Source: Sporosarcina ureae (GTDB lineage: Bacteria; Bacillota; Bacilli; Bacillales_A; Planococcaceae). Taken from it: a DNA stretch of 64,000 nucleotides. The notes beneath the pieces are model-generated. The model worked only from the letters and a program-made list of their open reading frames with translations, was not told where the DNA came from and did not search any database. The position numbers and the translations under genes were made by a program. How positions within the stretch are numbered: the first letter of the stretch is position 1; every line of letters begins with the position of its first letter. The stretch is from the NCBI RefSeq assembly GCF_002109325.1, contig NZ_CP015348.1, positions 1,305,001-1,369,000 on the forward strand, in the 5' to 3' direction. Below, one piece after another: positions 17,569-26,672 of this stretch.

Positions 17569-19638
17569 TTACCCTAGATCTAGCTCTCCCTCAGCGTCCA
17601 AATGAGCAGAAATATTCGTTGCATCTTTGGAGAAAACATACTTACGAATACCGACATAGATTTCTGTCCCAGCATACGCTGTGCCTATTTTTATACGTCC
17701 GTCTTCACTAGTACGAACCACTGTTTTGACAGGACTTTCAGAACCTGCCTCTTGCAGTGATACTTCCAATCGTGCATAAATTTCCCCACCTCTGCAAACG
17801 CCTTTTATCTTAATGGTTTCATCCGCTGTTAAATTACTATGGTAAACACCTTTGGAAACTACATCAATATGTCCGCAACTATACAAAGTGCTATTAATGG
17901 CATATGGAACAATCAATTTAATATGCGGAGAGCTTTCTGTATCATATAGCTGAATGAGAATATACGCATCCTCAATCAATTGTTCAAACTCCCCCATGTT
18001 TTGAAGATTCTCATTGAGCGGATTAATAAATAAATCGTATAAACGATCCGCAACGTGGACCCACTCTGCATCTACTTTGTCCTTTTGTTCACGAACTCTC
18101 TGGATGAACTTCTTATTCACGTCTTCAAACTGGGCATATCGTTTCTCCATCAATATAGAAATCAAACGCTTGAGTTCTGATGGGCTTAGTTCTGCTTCTC
18201 CATGGCCACGAATAATAAAAATCTGATTGACTGCTTCTTTGATTTGTACAAGCATATCTGTCACATTTTTAATCAAAGTAGCTAATTCACTTACAATTGC
18301 TTCCTGCTTACCTACACTTATAGTGGAAGACAGCACATTGCCTTTCACCACGGTAGTCTTCATAGCATGTATTTCAGCCTTCGTAACTGAACCGCCAACA
18401 AAGACACTACCTGTTGCACCAACAAACATGGAAGGTAAGACGTTGCCCCCAATACGAACATCGCCTTCAAAACGTATATTTCCACTTTCAAGACTAACTT
18501 CTCCCGGATGATTAAACTCATTATTCACATCGATTTTCACCAATCGATCACGCCAATCCAACACGGGTTTTCCAGAAATTAACGTTACAATATCTTCTTG
18601 TACTTGCTTCACATTTTTTCCGGTCCGTAACACAATATCGCGGACTGGCTTTACAGGAATCGGCCTTCCAAGCAAGCTTTGACCAGGCGTACCAGCAACA
18701 GGTGCAATATGTGTCGCAATTACTTGTCCTTCTTTCACATTAGTAATTGCATTCATTTCTCTAAAATCTACTTTTTCTTCGCTGTCCGGATCGAATTCTT
18801 CATAGCGAATATGTACTTCCAAATCCCCATCTGTCCCTGCAACGGGTAGTGTTCCCTTTGCTACAATCAACTCGTATGGCTTATCTACTTCTGTCACTTT
18901 TTTGATTGCGGGGAATAGGATTCCCTGCTGAACACCCATCATTTTCAATTCATCAACAATTGCTTGTGGTTTCAGATCATTGGTATACTCAATCGTCTCG
19001 TCTACGCGAATTGCCAATCTTGATGACCATGACGTATCGACTAAAGAACGCTTGACTCGCTTGCCCGGCGTGAAAGAAAGTAAGGCAATCATGTCCTTCT
19101 CCATCAATTGAATAGTGAATTTCGGGGCGACGACTTCATCCTGAATGGTTATATTCACTTGATCTTCGGGCTGAATAAGTACTGGTTCTAATCGTAATTC
19201 ACCATTGATTGTTAAGATTGCTTGGTCATTTGGTATAACAGATGGCAAGCGATCTTCCCCGAATTGAAATTGAATTTCACCGTTTTGAATTCTAGCACTG
19301 CTTATATTCTGTTCGGACTTTACAGGTGATTTTTCTTGCACAGCCGATTGTTCAATTTTTGGTGTTGAATGAGTGAGTTTCTCCATATCCAGTCCATCTA
19401 ATAATGCTGCAAGTTCCTCTACTTTAGAAAGATGACGTTTAATAGGCTTATTTTCTGCCATGCTTTCTTTACCTGAAACTTTTACTTCTGCCATGACTTT
19501 ACGCAACCCCATTAAACGTCGTCCTGGATTGGTGAGAATCTCCACATGCACTTGTTGACGAGTCAGCTCTAAAATATCAAGAGCTTGTTGTACCGCTTCT
19601 TCGACTGTATTCGCCTGAACTGTTACTACTTTTCTCAT
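17569..19638 (-). CDS. FapA-like DUF342 protein with N-terminal Jag_N-type domain
   Basis: About 689 residues. Residues 1-50 (VVTVQANTVEEAVQQAL..., RRLMGLRKVMAEVKV) resemble the Jag_N domain. The large middle part is DUF342 with polymer-forming beta repeats (GEVSLESGNIRFEGDVRIGG, SVFVGGSVTKAEIHA), a coiled-coil region near 470-550 and a C-terminal beta segment. FapA-type proteins are linked to flagellar or cell-surface assembly, but no flagellar genes lie here. The ATG at 19638 is preceded by GGGGGTGGGTGTG. A small coiled-coil membrane protein gene lies just upstream and may belong with it. Confidence 0.75.
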   Translation of the reverse strand: MRKVVTVQANTVEEAVQQALDILELTRQQVHVEILTNPGRRLMGLRKVMAEVKVSGKESMAENKPIKRHLSKVEELAALLDGLDMEKLTHSTPKIEQSAVQEKSPVKSEQNISSARIQNGEIQFQFGEDRLPSVIPNDQAILTINGELRLEPVLIQPEDQVNITIQDEVVAPKFTIQLMEKDMIALLSFTPGKRVKRSLVDTSWSSRLAIRVDETIEYTNDLKPQAIVDELKMMGVQQGILFPAIKKVTEVDKPYELIVAKGTLPVAGTDGDLEVHIRYEEFDPDSEEKVDFREMNAITNVKEGQVIATHIAPVAGTPGQSLLGRPIPVKPVRDIVLRTGKNVKQVQEDIVTLISGKPVLDWRDRLVKIDVNNEFNHPGEVSLESGNIRFEGDVRIGGNVLPSMFVGATGSVFVGGSVTKAEIHAMKTTVVKGNVLSSTISVGKQEAIVSELATLIKNVTDMLVQIKEAVNQIFIIRGHGEAELSPSELKRLISILMEKRYAQFEDVNKKFIQRVREQKDKVDAEWVHVADRLYDLFINPLNENLQNMGEFEQLIEDAYILIQLYDTESSPHIKLIVPYAINSTLYSCGHIDVVSKGVYHSNLTADETIKIKGVCRGGEIYARLEVSLQEAGSESPVKTVVRTSEDGRIKIGTAYAGTEIYVGIRKYVFSKDATNISAHLDAEGELDLG

Positions 19639-19697
19639 CACACCCACCCCCGCCTATAATACTACTACTTTTATAGTATCACACCGGGACCTCCGCA

Positions 19698-19931
19698 TTA
19701 AAAAAATATTCCAATAATAACTAGTATGGCTATAATAAAAGATCCAATTTGTCCTATTACCGCAGCAGTGATGACTGGCTTTTTTTGAAAGACATCAATT
19801 AAATCAATATCTTCACGTAGTTGTTTTACTTCTTTGCGCAATTCATCTACTTCTTGATGTAAGGTATTGATTTCCTGTGTCTGTCTGATGATAAGTTCCT
19901 TTTTTTCTGAGCTGTTTTCATGCTGTTCCAT
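19698..19931 (-). CDS. Small coiled-coil protein with C-terminal membrane anchor
   Basis: 77 residues: an N-terminal charged coiled coil (about residues 8-48, heptads such as EINTLHQEVDELRKEVKQLR) and a hydrophobic segment at the C-terminus (AAVIGQIGSFIIAILVIIGIFF). AAGGAG lies 9 bases before the ATG. No family recognised. Tail-anchored topology is predicted; it precedes the FapA-like gene on the same strand by about 60 bases. Confidence 0.6.
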   Translation of the reverse strand: MEQHENSSEKKELIIRQTQEINTLHQEVDELRKEVKQLREDIDLIDVFQKKPVITAAVIGQIGSFIIAILVIIGIFF

Positions 19932-20245
19932 ACATGATCACTCCTTATCTTTTCACTTCTATACGTTCTATAGTACGTTTTGGTTTCACGAAAAAGAATA
20001 ACCTTCCATTTGCATTTTCACTTTTACAGGTGTAAGATAAATCTACAAGCTGTATTGTTCGTATGACATTAAGTTTTAACCTTTAAGCTGTAAAAGGGAG
20101 TTTATTACGAAACGGAAATGGCATGCTGGATTCCTTTTTAGCAACCCAGACATACAGGAACGTTTTCCGCAAACACCCACTTTGAGGAGTGGTGGTTTAA
20201 AACTTTCTATGACAACGTACGGCAAACACGGCTTACATAACGTAG
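19932..20245. other. Gene-free stretch with a strong internal hairpin
   Basis: No convincing coding region. A GC-rich hairpin (AAACACCCACT with AGTGGTGGTTT, about 20172-20201) sits roughly 50 bases before the terminator at 20246-20280 and could be part of a small RNA. No clear promoter was found, so no RNA gene is asserted. Confidence 0.3.
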
Positions 20246-20280
20246 AAAAAACCTTCCATCTTGTATGGAAGGTTTTTTAT
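20246..20280. terminator. Bidirectional terminator
   Basis: AAAAACCTTCCAT and ATGGAAGGTTTTTT flank a short loop. It ends the copper-protein gene on the minus strand and would stop any plus-strand transcript as well. Confidence 0.85.
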
Positions 20281-20299
20281 TTTGAATGTATATACGTTA

Positions 20300-20623
20300 T
20301 TACGCTACACTACGACAAGCGTCCGCACACTTACGGCATGCTTCAGCACATTGTTGGCAATGTTCATGATCATGCTTGCCACACTCTTCTGCACACTGTT
20401 CACAAATCTCAGCACATAACTGCAAAATTTTATCCGTAAATGGACTTTGGCGAGAAATCGCTTGAATTGCATATGTACAGATATCCGCACACTCACGATC
20501 CAAGCGTATACAGTCTGCCATCATACCTACGTCTTCTTCTTTCAAACACACATCAAAACAATGGTTACAAGCCTTGACGCAATCCTCTAATACAGCTAAC
20601 ACGTCTTCGTATTTTTGATTCAT
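20300..20623 (-). CDS. Four-helix copper-storage (Csp-type) protein, YhjQ-like
   Basis: 107 residues, 14 of them cysteines, arranged as CxxC/CxxxC pairs along predicted helices (CVKACNHCFDVC, CIRLDRECADIC, CAEICEQCAEECGKHDHEHC, CAEACRKCADAC). This is the pattern of Csp copper-storage four-helix bundles, which bind many Cu(I) ions along the bundle core. There is no signal peptide, so it is cytosolic like Csp3. Very similar in layout to Bacillus YhjQ. Divergent from hmoB. Confidence 0.87.
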   Translation of the reverse strand: MNQKYEDVLAVLEDCVKACNHCFDVCLKEEDVGMMADCIRLDRECADICTYAIQAISRQSPFTDKILQLCAEICEQCAEECGKHDHEHCQQCAEACRKCADACRSVA

Positions 20624-20776
20624 TCAAACGCCTCCAATTAGTAGTTTTATACATACTCTTCCCTCCCTTTTTAAAATTAAACAGCTAACATGTATTTCTT
20701 ATTTATTGAAAGCATTTTCATTTCTCCGTTATACTGTATAGTAATCAACAAAATAGAAAATGATGAGGTGTTTGAA

Positions 20777-21262
20777 TTGAAACTATTTAAATGGACAGGC
20801 CCACTAGAAGAAACAGGTAACTTACCAGAAGAAGCGCGTGCATCATTAATGAATAATGATGAAGAAGTGCTCGTTCTGCAAGAAGCGGAAACGACAACTC
20901 TCGAACAAGCCGTCGAATATGATATTTTGGATCAAAGCGGAGATTTACCTTCTGGTCGTTTCGCAGTATTAAACAATATTCCAGTAACAGAAGAAGGTAG
21001 AGAAACGTTTGAACAGCGCTTTAATAATCGTGCGCGTCTTATAGAGGCAGAACCAGGATTCGTAGCAATCCGTGTATTGCGACCTGTACACTCCGACACA
21101 TATGTAATCTTAACTATGTGGGAAGACGAAGAGTCCTTCAAAAACTGGCAAGAGTCGCAAGCTTATGGAAAAGCACATGCAAAGCGCGGCACAAAAGAAG
21201 GCGTCGATCAGCGTCCTAATATTTTCTCTGGACCTTCATTTGTAACGACATATAAAAAGTAA
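20777..21262 (+). CDS. hmoB: Heme-degrading monooxygenase (HmoB-type)
   Basis: 161 residues with a C-terminal antibiotic-biosynthesis-monooxygenase (ABM) fold, including GFAxIRVLRPVHSDTY-like sequence, YVILTMWEDEESFKNW and AHAKRGT; the His after YGKA is the likely heme ligand. HmoB-type enzymes open heme and release iron. The N-terminal third is less conserved, as in Bacillus HmoB. The TTG at 20777 follows GAGGTG by about 6 bases; upstream in-frame starts lack a binding site. Confidence 0.85.
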   Translation: MKLFKWTGPLEETGNLPEEARASLMNNDEEVLVLQEAETTTLEQAVEYDILDQSGDLPSGRFAVLNNIPVTEEGRETFEQRFNNRARLIEAEPGFVAIRVLRPVHSDTYVILTMWEDEESFKNWQESQAYGKAHAKRGTKEGVDQRPNIFSGPSFVTTYKK

Positions 21263-21328
21263 GTATAAATAATGGATATCTGCAAAGACTACTCATGAAG
21301 TTAAAACAATGATGAGGAGAGTGTTTTT

Positions 21329-21826
21329 GTGGGTATTTTAGATGGTAATCCAAAAGATCAGCCTTTACATTACGGAGAAGTTACAGCCATTTGGTCATTT
21401 ATGGGTGCGAATAATGGACTAATCAGTGGGTATGAAGCTTTTGTTAATCATGCTGGTGACGAAGATCTGATTCAACTACTAGAAGAAGCTATCAAAACTA
21501 TGAAAGCCGAGAATAAAGACTTTGGCAAAGTATTGAAAGCCAATGGAATCACACCGCCTCCTGCCCTTCCGGAAAGACCAAAAGCAAATGCCGAGGAAAT
21601 TCCTGCTGGTGCACGCTTTATGGATCCCGAAATCAGTGGAGCTATATCAATTAACGTAGGTCAGGGATTAGTCTCATGCAGCATGGCAATGGGTCAATGT
21701 TTACGTGAAGATGTTGCGACACTGTTTGCCAAATGCCATATGGAAAAAGTAGCATTCGGTGCCAAATTATTAAGCTTAAATAAATCAAAGGGTTGGATCA
21801 TTCCTCCACCACTACATTTAAACTAA
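21329..21826 (+). CDS. DUF3231 family protein (single domain)
   Basis: A 165-residue protein with the DUF3231 pattern: LHYGEVTAIWSFMGANNGLI at the start and GQCLREDVATLF near the C-terminus, with a mostly helical profile like a ferritin-type bundle. Many Bacillus DUF3231 proteins are tandem duplications; this has one copy. GTG start with AGGAGAG upstream. The function is unknown. It lies 66 bases after hmoB. Confidence 0.75.
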   Translation: MGILDGNPKDQPLHYGEVTAIWSFMGANNGLISGYEAFVNHAGDEDLIQLLEEAIKTMKAENKDFGKVLKANGITPPPALPERPKANAEEIPAGARFMDPEISGAISINVGQGLVSCSMAMGQCLREDVATLFAKCHMEKVAFGAKLLSLNKSKGWIIPPPLHLN

Positions 21827-21836
21827 TCGTCATATA

Positions 21837-21870
21837 ACTTCGTCAAGCGCATATCGCTGGCGAAGTTTTT
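21837..21870 (+). terminator. Terminator after the DUF3231 gene
   Basis: AACTTCG...CGAAGTT with an inner GCG/CGC pairing, followed by TTTTTT. Confidence 0.82.
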
Positions 21871-21956
21871 TCTTAGTATGAATAGATTCTGTATTTTTAC
21901 TCATTCTAACTAAGTAAATGAAATTCATCTAAATGGTAGGAAGGATGTGGATTACC

Positions 21957-22121
21957 ATGAAAAAACGGAAGCCTGAGAGAAAACTGCAAGTACAACCTGT
22001 ACAACTTGATAAGCCGCATCAGCTAGATAATATGGAGTTCGGTGAGGAGTTTACTTTCGATCAGAAGCGCCAGCAACCAGCTAACTTGGAAAATCAAGAG
22101 CGACGTAACCATAGAAAGTAA
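21957..22121 (+). CDS. Small hydrophilic protein of unknown function
   Basis: 54 residues, rich in Lys, Arg, Gln and Glu, with no hydrophobic segment. The ATG at 21957 follows GGAAGGATG by about 9 bases. I do not recognise a family; it resembles the short, highly charged proteins common in spore formers. It ends in front of a long bidirectional terminator. Confidence 0.5.
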   Translation: MKKRKPERKLQVQPVQLDKPHQLDNMEFGEEFTFDQKRQQPANLENQERRNHRK

Positions 22122-22135
22122 AAGAGCTTTCATAA

Positions 22136-22190
22136 AACTACTAGAAAAACGTCATCCAATACTTTGATGGATGACGTTTTTCTAGTAGTT
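22136..22190. terminator. Long perfect inverted repeat, bidirectional terminator
   Basis: A perfect 23-bp inverted repeat (arms begin AACTACTAGAAAAACG) with a 9-base loop, with A/T tracts inside the arms, between two convergent genes. It reaches the gerAC-like stop codon. Confidence 0.87.
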
Positions 22191-23313
22191 ATTCTATCGT
22201 TCCTGTGCCCTGTAGTTTGACATCCACAGTGACTTTAAACTCAATATCAGGGTATGCTTGTTGCCATGTAGTAAATGTATCTTCTGTATGCAACCGTGTC
22301 GTTCGGTAACGTAAGCCAAAGCCAAAAGGATCCAGATTTTCCTCTTGCATTTTAGTTAGAAAGTGGAAGATTTTTTGTTTCACTTCTTTTGAGGCCAATC
22401 GATTATATTCATCCAATTTAGCAATAGATAAATCTTTATTAGCTTCACCTATCGTCCCTTTCATCCCAATGTGCATATCTATCGCATGCGGTGCCGATTT
22501 TCCTTTATTCGGTACAAATTGATACGTCATCTTCGTTTGGCTAATATGCAATAATAACTCCAAACCTCCTTCTTTTACCAAATAAGTGAATCCAGTTGAA
22601 TGTTTCAATAATGAATTAAAGTATTTCGTTTCAGTGGTAGATAAAACAGCTGGGTCTTCCCTTCCGTCCACTACTACAGCATTATTTACTATGAGTTCAT
22701 CGCCTTTTTCATCTGTTTCAATTAATGGCACAACAGGATTAATACCGTCAGTTAGTATATCTCTGCGCAATTGAAACAAATAAGTCGTCACAACGTATGG
22801 ACTATCATTCGCTGTCGTTCCAAAAAAGTTGATTAAAGAAACCGATGCCGGTGCTTCAGTATTTGGCTCAACTTTTAAAATCGTTTCGGCAGACGGTCTG
22901 GCACCTGCAACATATGCGATTAATTCGATATCACCGCGTCGAATAAAATAATCCATGAACGACTGCATATCATCCCTAAGAAGTTTTTCATGAACAACAA
23001 TGGTTTTCATATGACCGAGTTCCAATACTTTGTCTACATGTGTCTCCAGCATACGAATCGCTTCGCCTATCGATTGTCCTTCACGTGACAGATACGCAAA
23101 ACTAGGCTTGGGGGAATCTTTAATTGCGCCAAATGGCAAAGCGACTTTCAATGTCACTTTATATCCATTCTCAATATTTTCGGCAGGATCAATCCCAATC
23201 GCAGACACAAATAAGCGTTTATCTATATCTTTGAACGCACAGCCATATTGAAGCAACAGACCACTCATACATAAAACAACCATAAACCATTTACTCACTG
23301 AGAGGAATTTCAA
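22189..23313 (-). CDS. Ger(x)C-family spore germination lipoprotein
   Basis: 374 residues with a signal peptide and lipobox LLQYGC, so it is anchored to the membrane as a lipoprotein. The Ger(x)C features are the FVSAIGIDP block near the N-terminus and a C-terminal domain with EENLDPFGFG. It is the C subunit of a GerA-type nutrient germinant receptor in the inner spore membrane. It overlaps the B-subunit gene by 4 bases and is the last gene of the A-B-C operon. Confidence 0.9.
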   Translation of the reverse strand: MKFLSVSKWFMVVLCMSGLLLQYGCAFKDIDKRLFVSAIGIDPAENIENGYKVTLKVALPFGAIKDSPKPSFAYLSREGQSIGEAIRMLETHVDKVLELGHMKTIVVHEKLLRDDMQSFMDYFIRRGDIELIAYVAGARPSAETILKVEPNTEAPASVSLINFFGTTANDSPYVVTTYLFQLRRDILTDGINPVVPLIETDEKGDELIVNNAVVVDGREDPAVLSTTETKYFNSLLKHSTGFTYLVKEGGLELLLHISQTKMTYQFVPNKGKSAPHAIDMHIGMKGTIGEANKDLSIAKLDEYNRLASKEVKQKIFHFLTKMQEENLDPFGFGLRYRTTRLHTEDTFTTWQQAYPDIEFKVTVDVKLQGTGTIE

Positions 23314-24407
23314 GACTTCGCCCTCCTATTCACTACATGCATAAGAATCATTAGACCAATAAATACTACTGGAATCGTATTAAAGTAATACTTACTGTAA
23401 AGAAACAAATCATACTCAGTAACTTTTAGTGTTGTATAGATTGCGATTAACCAAAATACCGTAACTACTATGATAAGACTGGCTTTTTTACGCAACTTCA
23501 ATTTCACATGTTCTATACCAAAGGCACTCTGAAATAATTTACAAGCAACATGCCAATGAATCGTTATATTTAAAAAGGCAATCGCTAAGAATAGAAGCAA
23601 AAATATAAATATTACACGCTCAATTACCCCGAACTTCATTCGAATAGAATCACTGGTCAGAATCCATGGGTACATAATACCTTCCACTTGATCAAATCCT
23701 AATACACCTATCGGAATAAAATAAGTCGTAAAAAGTGCAAAAGCGCCCAAAATAAACACAATTAAAGCCTGCTTAATACCAAAAGTCATTTTTTTATTAA
23801 GGAATGAATTGAAAATAATGATATCAAAAGCTCCAACAAATAAATATATCGCAGTAGTAAATACTGTATAGTCAGGTGGGTTATCTATAAAAGTCATCGC
23901 AATTCCCACATGATCCCAACTCACCTGTTCAGCAAAGTAAAGTTTTACTATATAATATGCAGCAGCAGGAAATGCCAAAACAAACACCAATTCAAGTGTA
24001 AATAATATATTCCGACTTTGCATGATGACTCCAAAAGTGATCACTGGAATGAACATCGCAATCACTAAATAAACAGACATCTCAGGTGTTAAAAATCGTA
24101 AAAGAATATCTATGTATGTAATCAGTGTCTGAAGACCCGAAACATACCAAATCACTCCTAGGATAAATAATGCCGGAATAGTAATCCACTTCGATAGATA
24201 TAAAGATAAAATTTGCGGTAAGCTTTTCCCCGGAAACGCTTTGAAAGAAGTGATCAATGCCCAGTTCATAAATACGCCGAAAAATAACGCAATGATCATT
24301 GTGACAATTGCTCCTTCTTCACTCTTAGCGAAAAAGATTCTTGGACTAGCCGCAATGAGGTTGGCAGTCATATTAGATATAAGTAAAAAATAAACAAAGC
24401 GGCTCAT
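23310..24407 (-). CDS. GerAB-family germinant receptor permease subunit
   Basis: 365 residues with about ten membrane helices, in the APC-superfamily GerAB/spore germination permease family (SLPQILSLYLSKW after helix 2, FGVIMQSRNI mid-protein). The B subunit carries the amino acid or nutrient binding site of the receptor. Overlaps of 4 bases with both neighbours show translational coupling. The ligand cannot be read from the sequence. Confidence 0.9.
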   Translation of the reverse strand: MSRFVYFLLISNMTANLIAASPRIFFAKSEEGAIVTMIIALFFGVFMNWALITSFKAFPGKSLPQILSLYLSKWITIPALFILGVIWYVSGLQTLITYIDILLRFLTPEMSVYLVIAMFIPVITFGVIMQSRNILFTLELVFVLAFPAAAYYIVKLYFAEQVSWDHVGIAMTFIDNPPDYTVFTTAIYLFVGAFDIIIFNSFLNKKMTFGIKQALIVFILGAFALFTTYFIPIGVLGFDQVEGIMYPWILTSDSIRMKFGVIERVIFIFLLLFLAIAFLNITIHWHVACKLFQSAFGIEHVKLKLRKKASLIIVVTVFWLIAIYTTLKVTEYDLFLYSKYYFNTIPVVFIGLMILMHVVNRRAKS

Positions 24408-25777
24408 GAATCATCCACCTTCAATTCTTCCTGTCTATTTTTCCAAAACATCCGTAAATATGGCTCGCCGAAACTGTCTTTGTTCACCAAATACAGCAAC
24501 AAACCCAGCATTCCGAGTATCATTCCTGCTAGACCAAATACCGTCGTATATAACAATAGTAAAAAACGACAAACCCTGACAGCGTAATTCATTTCACTTA
24601 TTGGGATAACAAAGGTGGAAATCGCTACAAGGGAGACGACAATGACCATGATGTTTGATGTCAATGCAGCCTCTACTGCTGCAGTACCAAGTATCAACCC
24701 TCCAACTGTTGTAGCCGTCGCGCTAATACTATTTGGCAACCGCATACTAGCTTCCGTCAGTAGTTCAATAAATATCAACATGAAAAACACTTCAATAAAC
24801 GAGGGATACGGAACGCCAATCCTGCTCGCTGCCACCGTCAGAGCAAGCTCTGTTCTGAGGACTTCCGGTGTATAGGAAGTAACGCCAACATATATAGATG
24901 GCAACATAATACATGTAAACAATCCTGCATATCTAAGAAATCGTATTAACGATACTACCCAAAATGAGTAATACGCATCTTCCATCGAAAGCATAAAATC
25001 AAAGAACGTTGTAGGTGCAATAATCGCATGAGGGCTTCCATCTACTAATATAATGACTTTTCCAACCGCCATATTATGGAGTATACGATCTGGGCGCTCA
25101 GTCAGAAGACTGGTTGGAAACAAGCTGTATTTTTTATTATTCAAGTAATACTGTAAGTCTCCGCTTGCCTGAACCAGCTCTACATCCAACGTTAGAATAC
25201 GCTTTCTAATTTTCTTCAATAGCTGAAGATTTACTCTTTCTCCATCGTAAATTAATGCAATATCACGGTTCGAAGCATCTTCCAATTGCATCGGTTCAAT
25301 AATCAAGGAAGGCTTATGATAGCGTTGGCGCATTAGATTAATATTCGTCTCACTACTCTCACTGAGCCCAAGTTGGGGACCGTGCACTGTAGGCTCCATA
25401 ATAGCCTCTTGCACTGCATTGGCTGCTACTATTTTTAACTCAAGTAACGTGATTTGCTTGTCGATCATGACAAAGACATTACCCTTCGTTATTTCTATAA
25501 GAACCTCTTCATCTCCAGTTGGCATCTTGGTTTCATAAGGTAATGATTGTATATACTCGGGAAAATTCTGTTCGGCTGACATCTCATAGAAAGGTTTCAC
25601 CACAATTTCTTGTAGTTGCATCATATCTACTACACTTTTCAAATACAAAAGGTGCACTACTCGACCTCTACTTTTCAAAGTTTTTTTCACTATATCTGCA
25701 GTTGGTTCTAGTCGTGTAGCCAAACGTGTAAAGTATGCAGGTGGTTCTATATGACGTGTTGCTTCATCCATACTCAT
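24404..25777 (-). CDS. GerAA-family germinant receptor subunit
   Basis: About 457 residues: a cytosolic N-terminal domain, the GerA core (IALIYDGERVN, VGKVIILVDGSPHAIIAPTTF) and a C-terminal membrane domain with MRLPNSISATATTVGGLILG. The A subunits oligomerise into a channel for release of spore small molecules. First gene of the A-B-C operon. The start at 25777 is uncertain: a TTG 42 bases upstream has no binding site, and the N-terminus is shorter than usual. Confidence 0.88.
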   Translation of the reverse strand: MSMDEATRHIEPPAYFTRLATRLEPTADIVKKTLKSRGRVVHLLYLKSVVDMMQLQEIVVKPFYEMSAEQNFPEYIQSLPYETKMPTGDEEVLIEITKGNVFVMIDKQITLLELKIVAANAVQEAIMEPTVHGPQLGLSESSETNINLMRQRYHKPSLIIEPMQLEDASNRDIALIYDGERVNLQLLKKIRKRILTLDVELVQASGDLQYYLNNKKYSLFPTSLLTERPDRILHNMAVGKVIILVDGSPHAIIAPTTFFDFMLSMEDAYYSFWVVSLIRFLRYAGLFTCIMLPSIYVGVTSYTPEVLRTELALTVAASRIGVPYPSFIEVFFMLIFIELLTEASMRLPNSISATATTVGGLILGTAAVEAALTSNIMVIVVSLVAISTFVIPISEMNYAVRVCRFLLLLYTTVFGLAGMILGMLGLLLYLVNKDSFGEPYLRMFWKNRQEELKVDDS

Positions 25778-25954
25778 CACTTCTTTCTCATCAAACAAGT
25801 TATTTATTAGTTTGTCCAATCATTGGAAGTTTAATCATTAGAGGGATGAATTACTCTTCTTCATTTAAATCTTCAAATAGTGTTTTGTGCAACCAAATAT
25901 AGGTTATGATATATAGAGGACTACATTTTTCAAGCAATGAGAGGAGGAATCGCT

Positions 25955-26170
25955 ATGAACTTAGCCGCAATTGGAGTACCTGGCTTAATTATTATTTTAG
26001 TGATTATTTTAATTTTGTTCGGCCCTCGTAAATTACCCGAAATTGGTTCGGCAGTAGGAAAGACATTGTCTGAATTCAAGAAATCGGCAAAAGACATTAT
26101 GGATGACGATGATGATGAGCCCAAGAAAACAGAAGTACAAAAAGTAGAAACGAAAGAACAAGTAAAATAA
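25955..26170 (+). CDS. tatA: Twin-arginine translocase subunit TatA
   Basis: 71 residues: a short N-terminal membrane helix ([13 protein letters not shown]), the [10 protein letters not shown] hinge, an amphipathic helix and an acidic/charged tail. TatA forms the pore for folded proteins with twin-arginine signals. The perfect binding site GAGGAGG lies 7 bases before the ATG. No tatC is adjacent. A Tat-type signal is present in the gluconate dehydrogenase subunit at 56.2 kb. Confidence 0.92.
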   Translation: MNLAAIGVPGLIIILVIILILFGPRKLPEIGSAVGKTLSEFKKSAKDIMDDDDDEPKKTEVQKVETKEQVK

Positions 26171-26176
26171 AATCTA

Positions 26177-26216
26177 TACAAAAAATCCAATCGCGTATGT
26201 GATTGGATTTTTTGTA
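26177..26216. terminator. Terminator of tatA
   Basis: A perfect 16-bp inverted repeat, TACAAAAAATCCAATC and its complement, with T-runs on both strands. Confidence 0.9.
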
Positions 26217-26310
26217 TTAGCATTGCAGATGAGATTACAAAGATGAAATTCTTAAGAAAATACTCATTGTATCTTAAACATCTTGAATTTCAATTGAACA
26301 ATTTCTGTTA

Positions 26311-26520
26311 TCACCTGTTAAAGCTAATGTCGTTATGCACAGAATCTACTAACTCCCAAAATTGAGATGCAGCTTTGGAAACCCGCTCACCCTTTGTTTT
26401 GATCATGACCGGTTCAACACGAAAATCAAATTTCTGTAATTCATAGATCTTTAATTGATCCATCGGCACCGCATAAGCTACACGTGGAATAATAGAAAGT
26501 GAAGAGATCGTTGAACCTGT
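26311..26520 (-). pseudogene. C-terminal remnant of a LysR-type regulator
   Basis: In one frame 69 codons read SLSIIPRVAYAVP..., LKIYELQKFDFRVEPVMIKTKGE, SKAASQFWELVDS and then stop. This is the end of a LysR substrate-binding domain. The frame is closed by a stop just upstream, with no helix-turn-helix part and no start codon. The rest of the gene is missing from the window, so it is a decayed fragment. The remaining 26171-26672 space holds two terminators and nothing else I can identify. Confidence 0.7.
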
Positions 26521-26537
26521 TCAGCAATAATTTTTAT

Positions 26538-26590
26538 AAACAAAAGGAGATGTTGAATACCGTAATAATACGGGCTCAAAATCTCCTTTT
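26538..26590 (-). terminator. Two-part hairpin terminator after the rhodanese-ASCH gene
   Basis: AAAAGGAGAT and ATCTCCTTTT form a 10-bp outer stem enclosing an inner CCGTA-ATAA-TACGG stem; TTTTGTTTAT follows on the minus strand. Confidence 0.65.
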
Positions 26591-26672
26591 CCTACCAATA
26601 GAAGTAATCTAATTAGCATTCAAATATTATGATGAATACTTACTGTTAGCTCAATAACTCTACATGGCTAAT

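Noticed and set aside
20182..20299. Plus-strand 85-codon ORF over the terminator and copper-protein gene
   Set aside because: It runs antisense through a Cys-rich gene with clear family identity and crosses a terminator; no binding site.
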